Part shown: positions 9,246-20,890 of the stretch, piece by piece
Layout of the letters: each line of letters opens with the position of its first letter
How positions within the stretch are numbered: the first letter of the stretch is position 1
Source: Sideroxydans lithotrophicus ES-1
GTDB taxonomy: Bacteria > Pseudomonadota > Gammaproteobacteria > Burkholderiales > Gallionellaceae
DNA length: 64,000 nt
Assembly (NCBI RefSeq): GCF_000025705.1
Contig: NC_013959.1
Location: forward strand, 921,063 to 985,062
Direction of reading: 5' to 3'
Translations under genes and position numbers: made by a program
Notes under the pieces: model-generated
What the model was told of the DNA's origin: nothing
Databases searched by the model: none
Seen by the model: the letters and a program-made list of their open reading frames with translations, nothing else

Positions 9246-9908
9246 GTGAATCTGGCTTTATTCGACTTGGACAATACCCTGCTGAGCGGCGACAGCGACT
9301 TCGAGTGGTCGCAGTTCCTGATCGAGCAGGGCGTGCTGGACCGCGAGCTGTTCGAGGCAAAGAACCTTGCGTTCTACGAACAATACAAGGCGGGTACGCT
9401 GAATATCTCCGAGTTTCTCGATTTCCAGCTCAAACCCTTGTCGCGGCACGCGCGGAAGTTGCTGGACGAGTGGCATCAGGAATTCATGCGGCGCAAGGTG
9501 CGCCCCATGATGGGCGACAAGGCGCGAGCCCTGGTCGCGAAGCACAAGTCGGCGGGCGACGTGTGCGTGATCATCACTGCCACCAACAGCTTCGTGACGG
9601 CTCCCATCGCGCGTGAGTTCGGCATCGAGCATCTGATCGCCACCGATCCGGAAGAAAAGGATGGCGAATTCACGGGCAATGTCGCAGGTGTGCCCAGTTT
9701 CCGCGACGGCAAGGTTGTGCGCATGGAAAGCTGGCTGGCGGAACGCGGTCAGGGTTGGGAAAGCTTTGAGAAAACATGGTTCTATAGTGATTCCCTGAAC
9801 GACCTCCCGCTGTTGTCCAAGGTGAGCTGTCCGGTTGCCGTCGATCCCGATGCAACCTTGCGCGTGCATGCCGAAAAACGAGGCTGGACGGTCATTTCCC
9901 TGCGCTGA
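9246..9908 (+). CDS. HAD-superfamily phosphatase, subfamily IB (SerB-like)
   Basis: A 220-residue HAD hydrolase starting at a GTG preceded by GGGAGA. Motif I is FDLDNTLL (nucleophile Asp7, acid Asp9); motif II is the IITATNSF region; the late motif is YSDSLNDLPLL, providing Mg-binding Asp residues. The helical cap after motif I is of subfamily IB, related to phosphoserine phosphatase and to phosphoglycolate-type enzymes. In betaproteobacteria this gene commonly sits between hda and pcnB. The substrate is not determined; it is a different paralogue from canonical serB. Confidence 0.87.
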   Translation: MNLALFDLDNTLLSGDSDFEWSQFLIEQGVLDRELFEAKNLAFYEQYKAGTLNISEFLDFQLKPLSRHARKLLDEWHQEFMRRKVRPMMGDKARALVAKHKSAGDVCVIITATNSFVTAPIAREFGIEHLIATDPEEKDGEFTGNVAGVPSFRDGKVVRMESWLAERGQGWESFEKTWFYSDSLNDLPLLSKVSCPVAVDPDATLRVHAEKRGWTVISLR

Positions 9909-9958
9909 GGGGGAGGCTTAAGGGGCAGTGTATAATCTGTCCCGTAGATGTCCATAGG

Positions 9959-9984
9959 ATCGCCGCCCTTGCGGCGATTTCAAC
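9959..9984 (+). terminator. hairpin upstream of pcnB, possible terminator
   Basis: Eight-bp perfect stem ATCGCCGC/GCGGCGAT around CCTT, followed by a broken T tract (TTTCAAC). It lies between the HAD gene and pcnB and could end the former or attenuate the latter. Confidence 0.4.
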
Positions 9985-9995
9985 TTTTACTGACG

Positions 9996-11339
9996 ATGAT
10001 AAAAAGACTGATCAAACGGGTGTTCGGCAAGACTGTTCCGGTGCGTGTTGCAGGCGCCGCGCATGTGATTCCATTCGAGTTGCACAAAGTGAGCCGCGAT
10101 GGGATCAGTTACGGTGCCCGGCGGGTGACCGATGGGTTGCAAGCTGCCGGATTCAAGGCCTTTGTGGTCGGCGGCGCGGTGCGCGACCTGTTGCTGGACC
10201 GCCAGCCCAAGGATTTCGATGTGGCGACCGATGCCACGCCGGAAGAGGTGAAGCGAGTGTTCCGCCGCGCGCGCATCATCGGCCGGCGTTTCCGGCTGGT
10301 GCATGTGATGTTCGGGGAAGAGACGGTGGAGGTCTCGACCTTCCGCCGTGCCATTGATGCGGAAGACGCCGAAACCGACGAGCACGGGCGTATCCTGCGC
10401 GACAACGAGTTCGGCGATCAGGAGCAGGATGCCGCGCGGCGCGATTTCACCGCCAACGGCTTGTTCTATGACCCTGCCACGCAAGAGATATTCGACTACC
10501 ACCACGGCTACGAAGATATCCGTGCCAACACCTTGCGCATGATCGGCGACCCGGAAGTGCGCTATCGCGAAGATCCGGTGCGCATGTTGCGAGCGGTGAG
10601 GCTTTCGGCCAAGCTGGGGATGAAACTGGATCCGGCCACTGCGGCCCCGATCTCGAAAATGAAGGAATTGCTGAGCAACGTGCCGGAGGCACGGTTGTTC
10701 GACGAGATGCTCAAGCTGCTGTTGTCCGGGCAGGCCTTGCCTTGTATCAAGAAACTGCGCGCGATGGAGCTGCATCACGGCATGCTGCCGATGCTCGATG
10801 TGATCCTGGAACAGCCGATGGGCGAGAAGTTCGTCATGCTGGCCTTGCAGAACACCGACCAGCGCATCGCCGAAGAAAAACCCACATCACCGGCTTTCCT
10901 GTTCGCAGCCTTGTTGTGGCACGAAGTGCTGGCCGCATGGAAGGCCAGGCAGGATGCGGGCGAGCGCCCGGTCGGGGCGATGCATGCGGCGATGGACGAG
11001 GTACTGGACAGGCAGCGCGCGCAACTCGCCATTCCTCGCCGCTACGACACGGTAATGAAGGAGTTGTGGCTGTTGCAGCCGCGTTTCGAGCAACGTGGCG
11101 GGCAGCGCCCCCTGCGCTTGCTGGCCTTGCCGCGCTTCCGCGCCGCTTACGATTTCCTGCTGTTGCGTTGCCAGAGCGGAGAAGTGGATGCAGAGCTGGG
11201 TGCATGGTGGGAGGAATTCCAGCATGCCAGCGACGAGCGTCGCAACGAGATGCTGTTGCCAGACAGCGGTGGCCCGAAGAAACGCCGCCGCCGCAACAAG
11301 AAACCTGCCGCCGCCCAGGCTGAACTGCCCATAGATTGA
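9996..11339 (+). CDS. pcnB: Poly(A) polymerase PcnB
   Basis: A 447-residue nucleotidyltransferase of the poly(A) polymerase/tRNA nucleotidyltransferase superfamily. The head motif is VVGGAVRDLLL, followed by PKDFDVATDA with catalytic Asp73 and Asp75. The ERRIIGRRFRLVHV-type RNA-binding stretch and the RRDFTANGLFYDP motif are also present. The C-terminus is very basic (PKKRRRRNKKPAAAQ), as expected for PcnB rather than Cca. It adds 3' poly(A) tails that promote RNA decay. I use the ATG at 9996; the frame runs 16 codons further but over a hairpin. The stop overlaps the folK start. Confidence 0.93.
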   Translation: MIKRLIKRVFGKTVPVRVAGAAHVIPFELHKVSRDGISYGARRVTDGLQAAGFKAFVVGGAVRDLLLDRQPKDFDVATDATPEEVKRVFRRARIIGRRFRLVHVMFGEETVEVSTFRRAIDAEDAETDEHGRILRDNEFGDQEQDAARRDFTANGLFYDPATQEIFDYHHGYEDIRANTLRMIGDPEVRYREDPVRMLRAVRLSAKLGMKLDPATAAPISKMKELLSNVPEARLFDEMLKLLLSGQALPCIKKLRAMELHHGMLPMLDVILEQPMGEKFVMLALQNTDQRIAEEKPTSPAFLFAALLWHEVLAAWKARQDAGERPVGAMHAAMDEVLDRQRAQLAIPRRYDTVMKELWLLQPRFEQRGGQRPLRLLALPRFRAAYDFLLLRCQSGEVDAELGAWWEEFQHASDERRNEMLLPDSGGPKKRRRRNKKPAAAQAELPID

Positions 11340-11827
11340 TGAAGCGCCTTCAACACGTTGCATTCGTAGGGTTGGGTAGCAATCTGGCCGATCCGGTGTT
11401 TCAGGTGTCCAGCGCACTGGAGGCTCTGGCTGGATTGCCGCAGACGCGCATGGTAAGGCACTCTTCGTTGTATCGCAGCGCCCCGGTGGGCTATCTGGAT
11501 CAACCGGATTTCATCAATGCTGTGGCGCAGATCGAAACGGAACTGAAACCCCGTGCCCTGCTGGATATGCTGCTCGCCCTGGAACACGAATGCGGACGCA
11601 CGCGCGAGTTCTGCAATGCGCCGCGCACTCTGGACCTGGATGTGTTGCTTTATGACGATCTGCAGCACCACGAGCATGGCTTGACCATCCCGCATCCGCA
11701 GATGCATCTGCGCGCGTTCGTGTTGCAACCTTTGCTGGAGATCGCGCCTGACTGCGTTATCCCGGGGATCGGTTCCGCAGCAGAGGCGGCCTTGCTATGC
11801 ACGGGACAAACTTTGGAGCGGATCTGA
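11339..11827 (+). CDS. folK: 2-amino-4-hydroxy-6-hydroxymethyldihydropteridine pyrophosphokinase FolK
   Basis: A 162-residue HPPK of the folate pathway. The signatures are VGLGSNLADP near the N-terminus, SSLYRSAPVGYLDQPDF (substrate loop) and RTLDLDVLLYDD (the two Mg-binding Asp residues). The ATG at 11339 overlaps the TGA of pcnB by one base, indicating coupling. It transfers pyrophosphate from ATP to the pterin before FolP. Confidence 0.95.
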   Translation: MKRLQHVAFVGLGSNLADPVFQVSSALEALAGLPQTRMVRHSSLYRSAPVGYLDQPDFINAVAQIETELKPRALLDMLLALEHECGRTREFCNAPRTLDLDVLLYDDLQHHEHGLTIPHPQMHLRAFVLQPLLEIAPDCVIPGIGSAAEAALLCTGQTLERI

Positions 11828-12469
11828 ATGCCCTTGAGCAAATATCGATATATCGTGGTGGAAGGCCCCATCGGCGTGGGCAAGACCAGCCTGGCGCAGC
11901 GCCTCGCCGAGCATGTCGAAGTGCAGCCATTGCTGGAGAAACCGCAGGACAATCCTTTTCTGGCCAGCTTCTATCAGGACCCGGTGCGCTATGCCTTGCC
12001 CACGCAGTTGTTCTTCCTGTTCCAGCGCATCAACGAAGCGCGCGACATGGCGCAGATGGACTTGTTCCAGACCCGTACCATCTCCGACTACCTGTTCGAG
12101 AAAGATGCATTGTTCGCGCGTTTGACCCTGAGCGACGACGAGTACAAACTCTACCAGACCATCTATCAGGGACTCTCGCCGCAAGTACCCACGCCCGATC
12201 TGGTGATCTACCTGCAAGCCCCCACTTATGCCCTGGCCGAACGCGTACGGCGGCGCGGGAATCGTTATGAAAGATCCATCCAGGACGATTATCTGGCGCG
12301 GCTGGCCGACAGCTATGGCGAGTTCTTTCACCAGTACGATGAAGCGCCGCTGCTGGTGGTGAATAGCGAACACCTGAATTTTGTGGATAATTCTGATGAC
12401 TTCGAATTGCTGCTCGATCGTATCGGCAAGATGCGCGGGCGGCGGGAATATTTCAACGTGGGTGCATGA
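11828..12469 (+). CDS. Deoxynucleoside (deoxyadenosine/deoxycytidine-type) kinase
   Basis: A 213-residue P-loop kinase of the dNK family. The P-loop is GPIGVGKT (13-20). Downstream are [12 protein letters not shown] (substrate-binding region), the DRY-like [10 protein letters not shown] segment, [20 protein letters not shown] and the lid region RGNRYERSI. It salvages deoxynucleosides. It lies between folK (no gap) and panB (4-bp overlap), a common betaproteobacterial order. Exact base preference is not readable. Confidence 0.88.
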   Translation: MPLSKYRYIVVEGPIGVGKTSLAQRLAEHVEVQPLLEKPQDNPFLASFYQDPVRYALPTQLFFLFQRINEARDMAQMDLFQTRTISDYLFEKDALFARLTLSDDEYKLYQTIYQGLSPQVPTPDLVIYLQAPTYALAERVRRRGNRYERSIQDDYLARLADSYGEFFHQYDEAPLLVVNSEHLNFVDNSDDFELLLDRIGKMRGRREYFNVGA

Positions 12470-13260
12470 TGCGCAAGACACTATCGACACTGCAAGCGAT
12501 GCGCAGCAAAGGCGAAAAGATCGCGGTATTGACCTGCTATGACGCCAGTTTCGCCACGCTGCTGGAAACGAATGGTGTGGATGTGCTATTGGTCGGCGAT
12601 TCGCTGGGCATGGTGATCCAGGGGCGCGAAACCACCCTGCCGGTGACCATCGAGCAGATGGCGTATCACACCTCCTGCGTGGCCAGCGGCGCACAGCAGG
12701 CGTTCATCATGGTTGATATGCCGTTCGGCACTTCGCAAGTCAGTCCGCGCGAGACCTTCGCCTATGCGGTGCAATTGATGGCGGCTGGTGCGCAGATGGT
12801 CAAACTCGAAGGCGGTGCAGAGATGGCCGAGACCGTCCACTTCCTTGCTTCACGGGGTATCCCGGTGTGCGGGCATGTTGGCCTGACGCCGCAATCCGTA
12901 CACCAGCTCGGCGGTTACAAGGTTCAGGGCAAAGGCGATGCCGCTGCGCAGAAGCTGTTGCAGGATGCTCTGGCTTTGCAGGGGGCGGGGGCCGGCATCG
13001 TGCTGATGGAGGCGATTCCTGCAGCGCTGGCGACAGAAGTCACCGCAAGACTCAGTGCGCCTACGATAGGCATCGGCGCTGGTGCCGGGTGTTCCGGGCA
13101 AGTGCTGGTGATCTATGACATGCTGGGCATCTATCCCGGCAAGAAGGCACGTTTCGTCAAGGACTTCATGGCGGGAACCGGCTCCGTCGGGCAGGCCGTG
13201 GCGAATTATGTTGCTGAAGTGAAGGCTGGGACCTTCCCGGCGCCGGAGCACTCGTTCTGA
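12466..13260 (+). CDS. panB: 3-methyl-2-oxobutanoate hydroxymethyltransferase PanB
   Basis: A 264-residue ketopantoate hydroxymethyltransferase, first step of pantothenate synthesis. Family motifs are [23 protein letters not shown] (metal-binding Asp), [17 protein letters not shown] and [15 protein letters not shown]. There are two adjacent ATGs (12466 and 12469); the first overlaps the upstream stop. Its TGA overlaps the panC start by one base. Confidence 0.96.
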   Translation: MMRKTLSTLQAMRSKGEKIAVLTCYDASFATLLETNGVDVLLVGDSLGMVIQGRETTLPVTIEQMAYHTSCVASGAQQAFIMVDMPFGTSQVSPRETFAYAVQLMAAGAQMVKLEGGAEMAETVHFLASRGIPVCGHVGLTPQSVHQLGGYKVQGKGDAAAQKLLQDALALQGAGAGIVLMEAIPAALATEVTARLSAPTIGIGAGAGCSGQVLVIYDMLGIYPGKKARFVKDFMAGTGSVGQAVANYVAEVKAGTFPAPEHSF

Positions 13261-14087
13261 TGCAACTCATCCACTCCGTGGCGGAACTGCGCGCCCGTCT
13301 GGCGCAGGAAATGTCGGTCGCCTTTGTGCCGACCATGGGCAATCTGCACGAAGGGCATATCGAGTTGGTGCGTATCGCGCGCCAGCATGGTTCCTGCGTG
13401 GTGGTCAGCATCTTCGTCAATCCCCTGCAGTTCGGCCCCAACGAAGACTTCGACAAGTATCCGCGCACGCTGGAAGCCGACTGCGCCAAGCTGCAGGGAC
13501 TGGCAGACGTGGTGTTCGCCCCCATGGTGGGCGAGATGTATCCGGAAAAACAGACCATCTTCGTCGAGCCGCCTCCCATCGCCAACGAATTATGCGGAGC
13601 TTTCCGCCCCGGCCACTTTCTCGGCGTGGCGACCGTGGTGCTGAAGCTGTTCAATCTGGTGCAGCCGCAAATCGCCATCTTCGGCAAGAAGGATTACCAG
13701 CAGCTCGCCGTCATCCGGCAAATGGTTATCCAGCTGAATCTGCCCATCACGATCATCGGCGCGGAGACTGCCCGTGCAGCGGACGGCCTGGCGCTGTCTT
13801 CGCGCAACCAGTACTTGTCCGCAGATGAGCGAACCGAAGCGGCATTTTTGAGTCAAATCTTGCGTGGGATGGGGGTTGCCCTGAAAGAAGGGGAGACTGG
13901 TTATGCCGGTCTCGAGGAAAAAGCGGGCGCGGCGCTTGCCAAGCGTGGCTGGCAGGTGGAGTATGTGGCGGTGCGTAGACAGGCGGATCTTGGCGTTCCG
14001 GAGAAGAGCGAGCGCTATCTGGTCTTGCTGGCAGCCGCCCGGCTGGGCAAGACCCGGCTGATCGATAATATCGAGGTTGGTCTTTGA
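13260..14087 (+). CDS. panC: Pantothenate synthetase PanC
   Basis: A 275-residue pantoate-beta-alanine ligase. Visible are FVPTMGNLHEGHIELV (with the HIGH-like HEGH), SIFVNPLQFGPNEDF, FGKKDYQQLAVIRQMV and the KMSKS-like LALSSRNQYLS. It joins pantoate and beta-alanine with ATP. Coupled to panB; panD follows under an additional promoter. Confidence 0.96.
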   Translation: MQLIHSVAELRARLAQEMSVAFVPTMGNLHEGHIELVRIARQHGSCVVVSIFVNPLQFGPNEDFDKYPRTLEADCAKLQGLADVVFAPMVGEMYPEKQTIFVEPPPIANELCGAFRPGHFLGVATVVLKLFNLVQPQIAIFGKKDYQQLAVIRQMVIQLNLPITIIGAETARAADGLALSSRNQYLSADERTEAAFLSQILRGMGVALKEGETGYAGLEEKAGAALAKRGWQVEYVAVRRQADLGVPEKSERYLVLLAAARLGKTRLIDNIEVGL

Positions 14088-14105
14088 TTTCGGGGCGTTT
14101 ATAAT
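14077..14105 (+). promoter_or_regulatory. sigma-70-like promoter of panD
   Basis: TTGGTC (14077-14082), 17-bp spacer, TATAAT (14100-14105), placed across the end of panC. It gives panD its own promoter with a leader of roughly 95 nt that contains a REP-like repeat. Confidence 0.55.
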
Positions 14106-14155
14106 GCGCGCCCGCAGAACTTTGGGCGGGAGTTTAAGATTGCCTTTCTCGTTCG

Positions 14156-14193
14156 CCTCCTTGCCAATCGGCAGGAGAGGATAGAGGAGAGGG
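14156..14193 (+). repeat. REP-like palindrome in the panD leader
   Basis: CCTCC-TTGCC-AATC-GGCA-GGAGAGG hairpin with a following GAGGAGAGGG arm. The right half matches the reverse complement of the repeat at 24073-24110 (GGAGAGGAT-GAGGAGAGGG). It ends about 15 nt before the panD ATG. Confidence 0.55.
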
Positions 14194-14207
14194 CGGAGGA
14201 GGTGATC

Positions 14208-14594
14208 ATGCAACGAACCATGCTACAGGCAAAATTGCACCGCGTGCGCGTGACGCAGTCGGAGCTGCATTACGAGGGTTCGTGCGCCATCGACGACGAC
14301 CTGCTGGATGCTTCCGGCATCAGGGAATATCAGGCGATCGACATCTACAACGTCACCAACGGCGAGCGCTTCAGCACTTATGCCATCCGTGCCGAACGCG
14401 GATCGGGCACCATCTCGGTGAACGGTGCGGCAGCGCACAAGGCCGGCCCGGGCGATATCCTCATCATCGCGGCATTCTCCGTCTATCCCGAACTGGAATT
14501 GCAGAAATACCATCCCACACTGGTCTATGTGGACGATAACAACCGCATCATCGACAAGCGCGACAAGATACCCGTCCAAGCCGCCGCTGCCTGA
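14208..14594 (+). CDS. panD: Aspartate 1-decarboxylase PanD
   Basis: A 128-residue pyruvoyl enzyme that makes beta-alanine. The self-processing site is Gly24-Ser25 in YEGSCAID. Lys9 (LQAKLHR) and Tyr58-region [11 protein letters not shown] are in the usual places. The start at 14208 is fixed by an almost perfect Shine-Dalgarno (GGAGGTGATC immediately before ATG) and gives the canonical [12 protein letters not shown] start. Confidence 0.96.
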   Translation: MQRTMLQAKLHRVRVTQSELHYEGSCAIDDDLLDASGIREYQAIDIYNVTNGERFSTYAIRAERGSGTISVNGAAAHKAGPGDILIIAAFSVYPELELQKYHPTLVYVDDNNRIIDKRDKIPVQAAAA

Positions 14595-14600
14595 ATGAAA

Positions 14601-14628
14601 AAGCCCCGCTTTGGCGGGGCTTTTGTTT
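14601..14628 (+). terminator. rho-independent terminator of panD
   Basis: AAGCCCCGC / GCGGGGCTT stem followed by TTGTTTG. Confidence 0.85.
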
Positions 14629-14645
14629 GGGATTGCCTGAAGATC

Positions 14646-14695
14646 ATAACCAACCACTTGGCAACCGTCTTTTGGTTTCTTAGTGGGATGGCTAG
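14646..14695 (+). repeat. 50-bp dispersed repeat, copy 2
   Basis: Begins ATAACCAACCACTTGG and ends GGGATGGCTAG; homologous to 7433-7482 (opposite strand) and 17238-17286. It fills the gap between the panD terminator and the purB stop. This copy is the most diverged, and its terminal hairpin is weak. Confidence 0.65.
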
Positions 14696-14703
14696 TAGTT
14701 TCA

Positions 14704-16107
<1,404 letters not shown>

Positions 16108-16130
16108 TTACCTGCGCTGTTGCGGCGAGG

Positions 16131-17216
16131 CTATGCAATGATGCCGCCGCCCAAGCATATCTCGCCATCGTACGCCACCACGGATTGGCCGGGAGTCACC
16201 GCCCATTGTGCTTCGTCGAAGGAGAAATGTGCGGTATCCGGTGCGTTGATCGAAATACGGCAAGCCGCATCCTGCTGGCGGTAGCGCGTCTTGGCGGCAT
16301 AGTCGCGCGTCGTGTCGGGCGCATGGTCGCCGATCCAGTGCATGTCCAGCGCATCGAGTTGCGGCTTGAGCAACAAGGGGTGGTCGTGCCCCTGCACCAC
16401 GAGCAGGCGGTTGTTCGCCATGTCCTTGCCCGCAACGAACCACGGTTCGCCGCTGCTGTCCTTGCCGCCGCCGATGCCCAGCCCCTGGCGCTGACCGTAG
16501 GTGTAGAACGACAGGCCCATGTGTTGCCCCATCACTTTGCCCTCCGGCGTGACCATGTCGCCGGGTTTGGTCGGCAGGTAGCGGTTGAGGAACTCGCGGA
16601 ACGGGCGCTCGCCGATGAAACAGATGCCGGTGCTGTCCTTCTTCGCGGCGTTGGACAGGTTGTGCTGGCGCGCGATCTCGCGCACTTTGCTCTTCGGAAT
16701 GTCGCCCAGCGGGAACATCGATTTCGACAATTGGTGCTGGTTCAGGCGGTGCAGGAAGTAGCTCTGATCCTTGCTGTCGTCGTCGGCCTTGAGCAACTGG
16801 AATGCGCCGTCCTGTTCGCGCACCTTGGCGTAGTGGCCGGTGGCGATCTTCTCGGCGCCGAGGCGGATGGCATGGTCGAGGAAGGCCTTGAACTTGATCT
16901 CCGAGTTGCACAGGATGTCCGGGTTGGGCGTGCGTCCGGCTTCATATTCGCGCAGGAAATAGTTGAACACGCGGTCCTTGTATTCTTTGGCGAAGTTCAC
17001 CGCCTCGATGGGGATGCCGATGGTGTCGGCCACCGACACAGCGTCGATCAGGTCCTGGCGCGAGGAGCAGTATTCGCTATCGTCATCGTCCTCCCAATTC
17101 TTCATGAACAGGCCGATGACCTCGTAACCCTGTTCTTTCAGCAGGAGTGCCGTGACGGAAGAATCGACGCCGCCGGACATGCCGACGACGACAGTGATTT
17201 TACGATTGCTTTGCAC
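16131..17216 (-). CDS. mnmA: tRNA-specific 2-thiouridylase MnmA
   Basis: A 361-residue enzyme that thiolates U34 of tRNAs for Lys, Glu and Gln. The PP-loop SGGVDSS is at residues 14-20. The catalytic cysteines are Cys103 in [12 protein letters not shown] and Cys199 in [12 protein letters not shown]. Later regions ([20 protein letters not shown] and the C-terminal barrel) are complete. Normal length; it lies 57 bp upstream of purB on the same strand. Confidence 0.96.
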   Translation of the reverse strand: MQSNRKITVVVGMSGGVDSSVTALLLKEQGYEVIGLFMKNWEDDDDSEYCSSRQDLIDAVSVADTIGIPIEAVNFAKEYKDRVFNYFLREYEAGRTPNPDILCNSEIKFKAFLDHAIRLGAEKIATGHYAKVREQDGAFQLLKADDDSKDQSYFLHRLNQHQLSKSMFPLGDIPKSKVREIARQHNLSNAAKKDSTGICFIGERPFREFLNRYLPTKPGDMVTPEGKVMGQHMGLSFYTYGQRQGLGIGGGKDSSGEPWFVAGKDMANNRLLVVQGHDHPLLLKPQLDALDMHWIGDHAPDTTRDYAAKTRYRQQDAACRISINAPDTAHFSFDEAQWAVTPGQSVVAYDGEICLGGGIIA

Positions 17217-17228
17217 GTTTGGCCCCCT

Positions 17229-17315
17229 CCCTCTGGGATAACCAGCGACTTGGTTGAGGTTTTTTGCAGTCTAGTCGAATGGCTAGTTGCTTCACCCAGA
17301 GGGTTCGGGAGAGGG
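17229..17315. repeat. REP-like dyad split by a 50-bp repeat
   Basis: CCCTCTGGG (17229-17237) and CCCAGAGGG (17295-17303) form a perfect 9-bp inverted repeat. The right arm continues as TTCGGGAGAGGG (17304-17315), exactly as in the REP-like repeat inside cbbO. Between the arms sits the whole 50-bp repeat copy 3. Confidence 0.65.
17238..17286 (+). repeat. 50-bp dispersed repeat, copy 3
   Basis: Begins ATAACCAGCGACTTGG and ends AGTCGAATGGCTAG. It matches copy 1 at all but about eight positions, with a single-base gap. The terminal CTAGTC-GAAT-GGCTAG folds as a hairpin. It starts immediately after the left arm of the surrounding dyad. Confidence 0.7.
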
Positions 17316-17323
17316 CTGGTCCT

Positions 17324-17770
17324 TTACTCATAGTGGGCGATCAGGTCGAGCGGATAGCGCTTGCCCGCAAGGTAGTCTTCCACGCAACGCAATATCAGCG
17401 GGCTGCGGTGACGATCTTGCGTGGCGCGTATCTCGTCCAGTGTCATCCACACGGCGCGCACGATGCCTTTGTCCAAGGCACGTTCGGGGTGGTGGGCGAG
17501 GGTGCGTCCGCCAAAAGCGAATCGCAGATAGGTGGTGTCGGACTTGGTCGAATGCCAGCGATATACGCCAATCAGGAATTCCGGCTCGAAATCGTAGGCC
17601 GACTCCTCCAATGTTTCGCGGATCGCGCCTGCTGGCAAAGTCTCGTTCGCTTCCCAATGTCCGGCCGGCTGGTTGAACAGCAAGCCCTGTGGGGTATGCT
17701 CTTCCACCAGCAAGAACTTGCCATCCTGTTCGAGGACGGCGGCGACGGTGGCGTGTGGTTTCCAGATCAT
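17324..17770 (-). CDS. nudJ: NUDIX hydrolase, NudJ-like
   Basis: A 148-residue Nudix enzyme. The Nudix box is complete: GHWEANETLPAGAIRETLEE, followed by SAYDF, with the Mg-binding RE..EE. The N-terminal MIWKPHATVAAVLEQDGKFL is characteristic of the NudJ (thiamin/nucleotide pyrophosphatase) group. In E. coli nudJ also neighbours mnmA and purB, which supports the symbol. Its exact substrate here is not shown. Confidence 0.85.
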   Translation of the reverse strand: MIWKPHATVAAVLEQDGKFLLVEEHTPQGLLFNQPAGHWEANETLPAGAIRETLEESAYDFEPEFLIGVYRWHSTKSDTTYLRFAFGGRTLAHHPERALDKGIVRAVWMTLDEIRATQDRHRSPLILRCVEDYLAGKRYPLDLIAHYE

Positions 17771-17790
17771 GATGTAATTCTAAACGAAAT

Positions 17791-17820
17791 AAAAAAAGGC
17801 AGGGCTCCCCCTGCCTCTTT
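17791..17820 (-). terminator. terminator of the downstream small exported-protein gene
   Basis: Stem GGCAGGG (17798-17804) / CCCTGCC (17809-17815). On the minus strand it is followed by seven T. Confidence 0.8.
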
Positions 17821-17835
17821 GAGTACTTGCGAATG

Positions 17836-18021
17836 TTACTTGGCTTTTTTCATGCTTTCATGCTTGGCGGCGTGCTTGGCTTTATGATGCTTGGCAGCCG
17901 GCTTGGCGGTTTTATGGGCAGGTGCGGCGGAAGCGGCAGCAGGAGCGGCTGTATCGGCAGCAACGGCGGAGAACGAGACTGCAGCGAAAACGGCAGCGAT
18001 CAGAATGGAAAGTAGTTTCAT
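17836..18021 (-). CDS. Small exported Lys/Ala/His-rich protein (Asr-like), paralogue 1
   Basis: A 61-residue protein. Residues 1-22 are a signal peptide (MKLLSILIAAVFAAVSFSAVA). The mature part is only Ala, Lys, His, Pro and a few others (HKTAKPAAKHHKAKHAAKH), strongly basic with no Cys or aromatics. Composition and layout resemble the enterobacterial acid-shock protein Asr, but such low-complexity similarity is weak evidence of homology. Its signal peptide is nearly identical to that of the next gene, so the pair is a tandem duplication. Each copy has its own terminator. Confidence 0.72.
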   Translation of the reverse strand: MKLLSILIAAVFAAVSFSAVAADTAAPAAASAAPAHKTAKPAAKHHKAKHAAKHESMKKAK

Positions 18022-18121
18022 TTGTGACTCCAGTTCAGTAGTTTATAAATGAAGACACCGTCAGTGTCTTGAAAACTAACGTTTGAGTTGTTTCCGGGTT
18101 GACTCGGCGGTCTGATAGAAA

Positions 18122-18155
18122 CAAAAAAATGGCAGGGTCACCCCTGCCATTTCTA
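18122..18155 (-). terminator. terminator of small exported-protein paralogue 2
   Basis: AATGGCAGG/CCTGCCATT stem around GTCACC, with a run of seven T on the minus-strand 3' side (AAAAAAA at 18123-18129 on plus). Confidence 0.8.
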
Positions 18156-18168
18156 GGTTGAAGCGATA

Positions 18169-18375
18169 TTACTTAGCTGCTTCAGCTTTTTTTGCTTTCT
18201 TTGCTTTTTTTGCTTTCTTTGCCTTGTGAGCCTTCTTGGCTGGCTTGGCTTCTGCCTTGGCAGCAGGAGCAGCAGCGGCAGCAGGAGCAGCAGCAGGAGC
18301 AGCAGCTTCTTCAGCAACAGCAGAGAAAGTAACCAGTGCGAACACAGCGGCGATCAGAGTGGACAACAGTTTCAT
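18169..18375 (-). CDS. Small exported Lys/Ala-rich protein (Asr-like), paralogue 2
   Basis: A 68-residue protein from the ATG at 18375. The open frame extends upstream to 18540 but that part overlaps the tRNA gene and has no start signals. The signal peptide MKLLSTLIAAVFALVTFSAVA differs from paralogue 1 at only a few positions. The mature part is Ala/Pro rich and then a run of KKA repeats (KAKKAKKAKKAKKAEAAK), that is, a lysine every second or third residue, like histone H1-type tails. It may bind polyanions or protect the periplasm against acid or metal; this is inference. Confidence 0.72.
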   Translation of the reverse strand: MKLLSTLIAAVFALVTFSAVAEEAAAPAAAPAAAAAPAAKAEAKPAKKAHKAKKAKKAKKAKKAEAAK

Positions 18376-18497
18376 GAAAGACTCCAGTTTGGTAGTTAAT
18401 AAACGTTTATGACACTGCTCGTGTCGAGACGAATAACGCAGCTGGTTCATAAGCCGTTGACATGAAGTTGACACAAATCTGACAAAAAATGCGAATT

Positions 18498-18583
18498 TGG
18501 TGCCGGGGGGGGAATCGAACCCCCACGCCCTTTCAGGCACCGGATTTTGAGTCCGGCACGTCTACCAGTTCCATCACCCCGGC
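18498..18583 (-). tRNA. tRNA-Leu (anticodon CAA)
   Basis: An 86-nt type II tRNA with encoded CCA. The acceptor GCCGGGG at the 5' end pairs with CCCCGGC-A-CCA. The anticodon arm CCGGA-CTCAAAA-TCCGG gives CAA, reading UUG. There is a long variable arm (TGCCTGAAAGGGCG) and a T-arm with GGTTCGATTCC, as expected for leucine. Confidence 0.97.
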
Positions 18584-18598
18584 AAGGGAAGGGCGCGA

Positions 18599-18627
18599 AT
18601 TATCCATGAAACGTCAGGCCTCATCAA
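18599..18627 (-). promoter_or_regulatory. sigma-70 promoter of tRNA-Leu
   Basis: TTGATG (18627-18622), 17-bp spacer, GATAAT (18604-18599) on the minus strand, then a GC-rich CGCGCCC discriminator typical of stringently controlled stable-RNA promoters. Confidence 0.6.
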
Positions 18628-18666
18628 CTACAATGCGCGTTTTTGTTCCGGCAGCATATAGTCTGG

Positions 18667-20786
<2,120 letters not shown>

Positions 20787-20890
20787 GCAACGTTGGCAGA
20801 GCCGGGCGTGGGCGTAGTAAAACAGTCATGCCATCCATGTTAGAATGCGCACCTTCGATTTTTTGACCCCTATTATTCGAGAGGATAGAA

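Noticed and set aside
17324-17770. MutT or RppH as the identity of the Nudix gene near mnmA
   Set aside because: The N-terminus and the mnmA-purB neighbourhood fit NudJ better.
18180-18300. Short tandem repeats resembling a CRISPR or microsatellite
   Set aside because: They are the Lys/Ala codon repeats of the small exported protein, 9-15 bp long without spacers.
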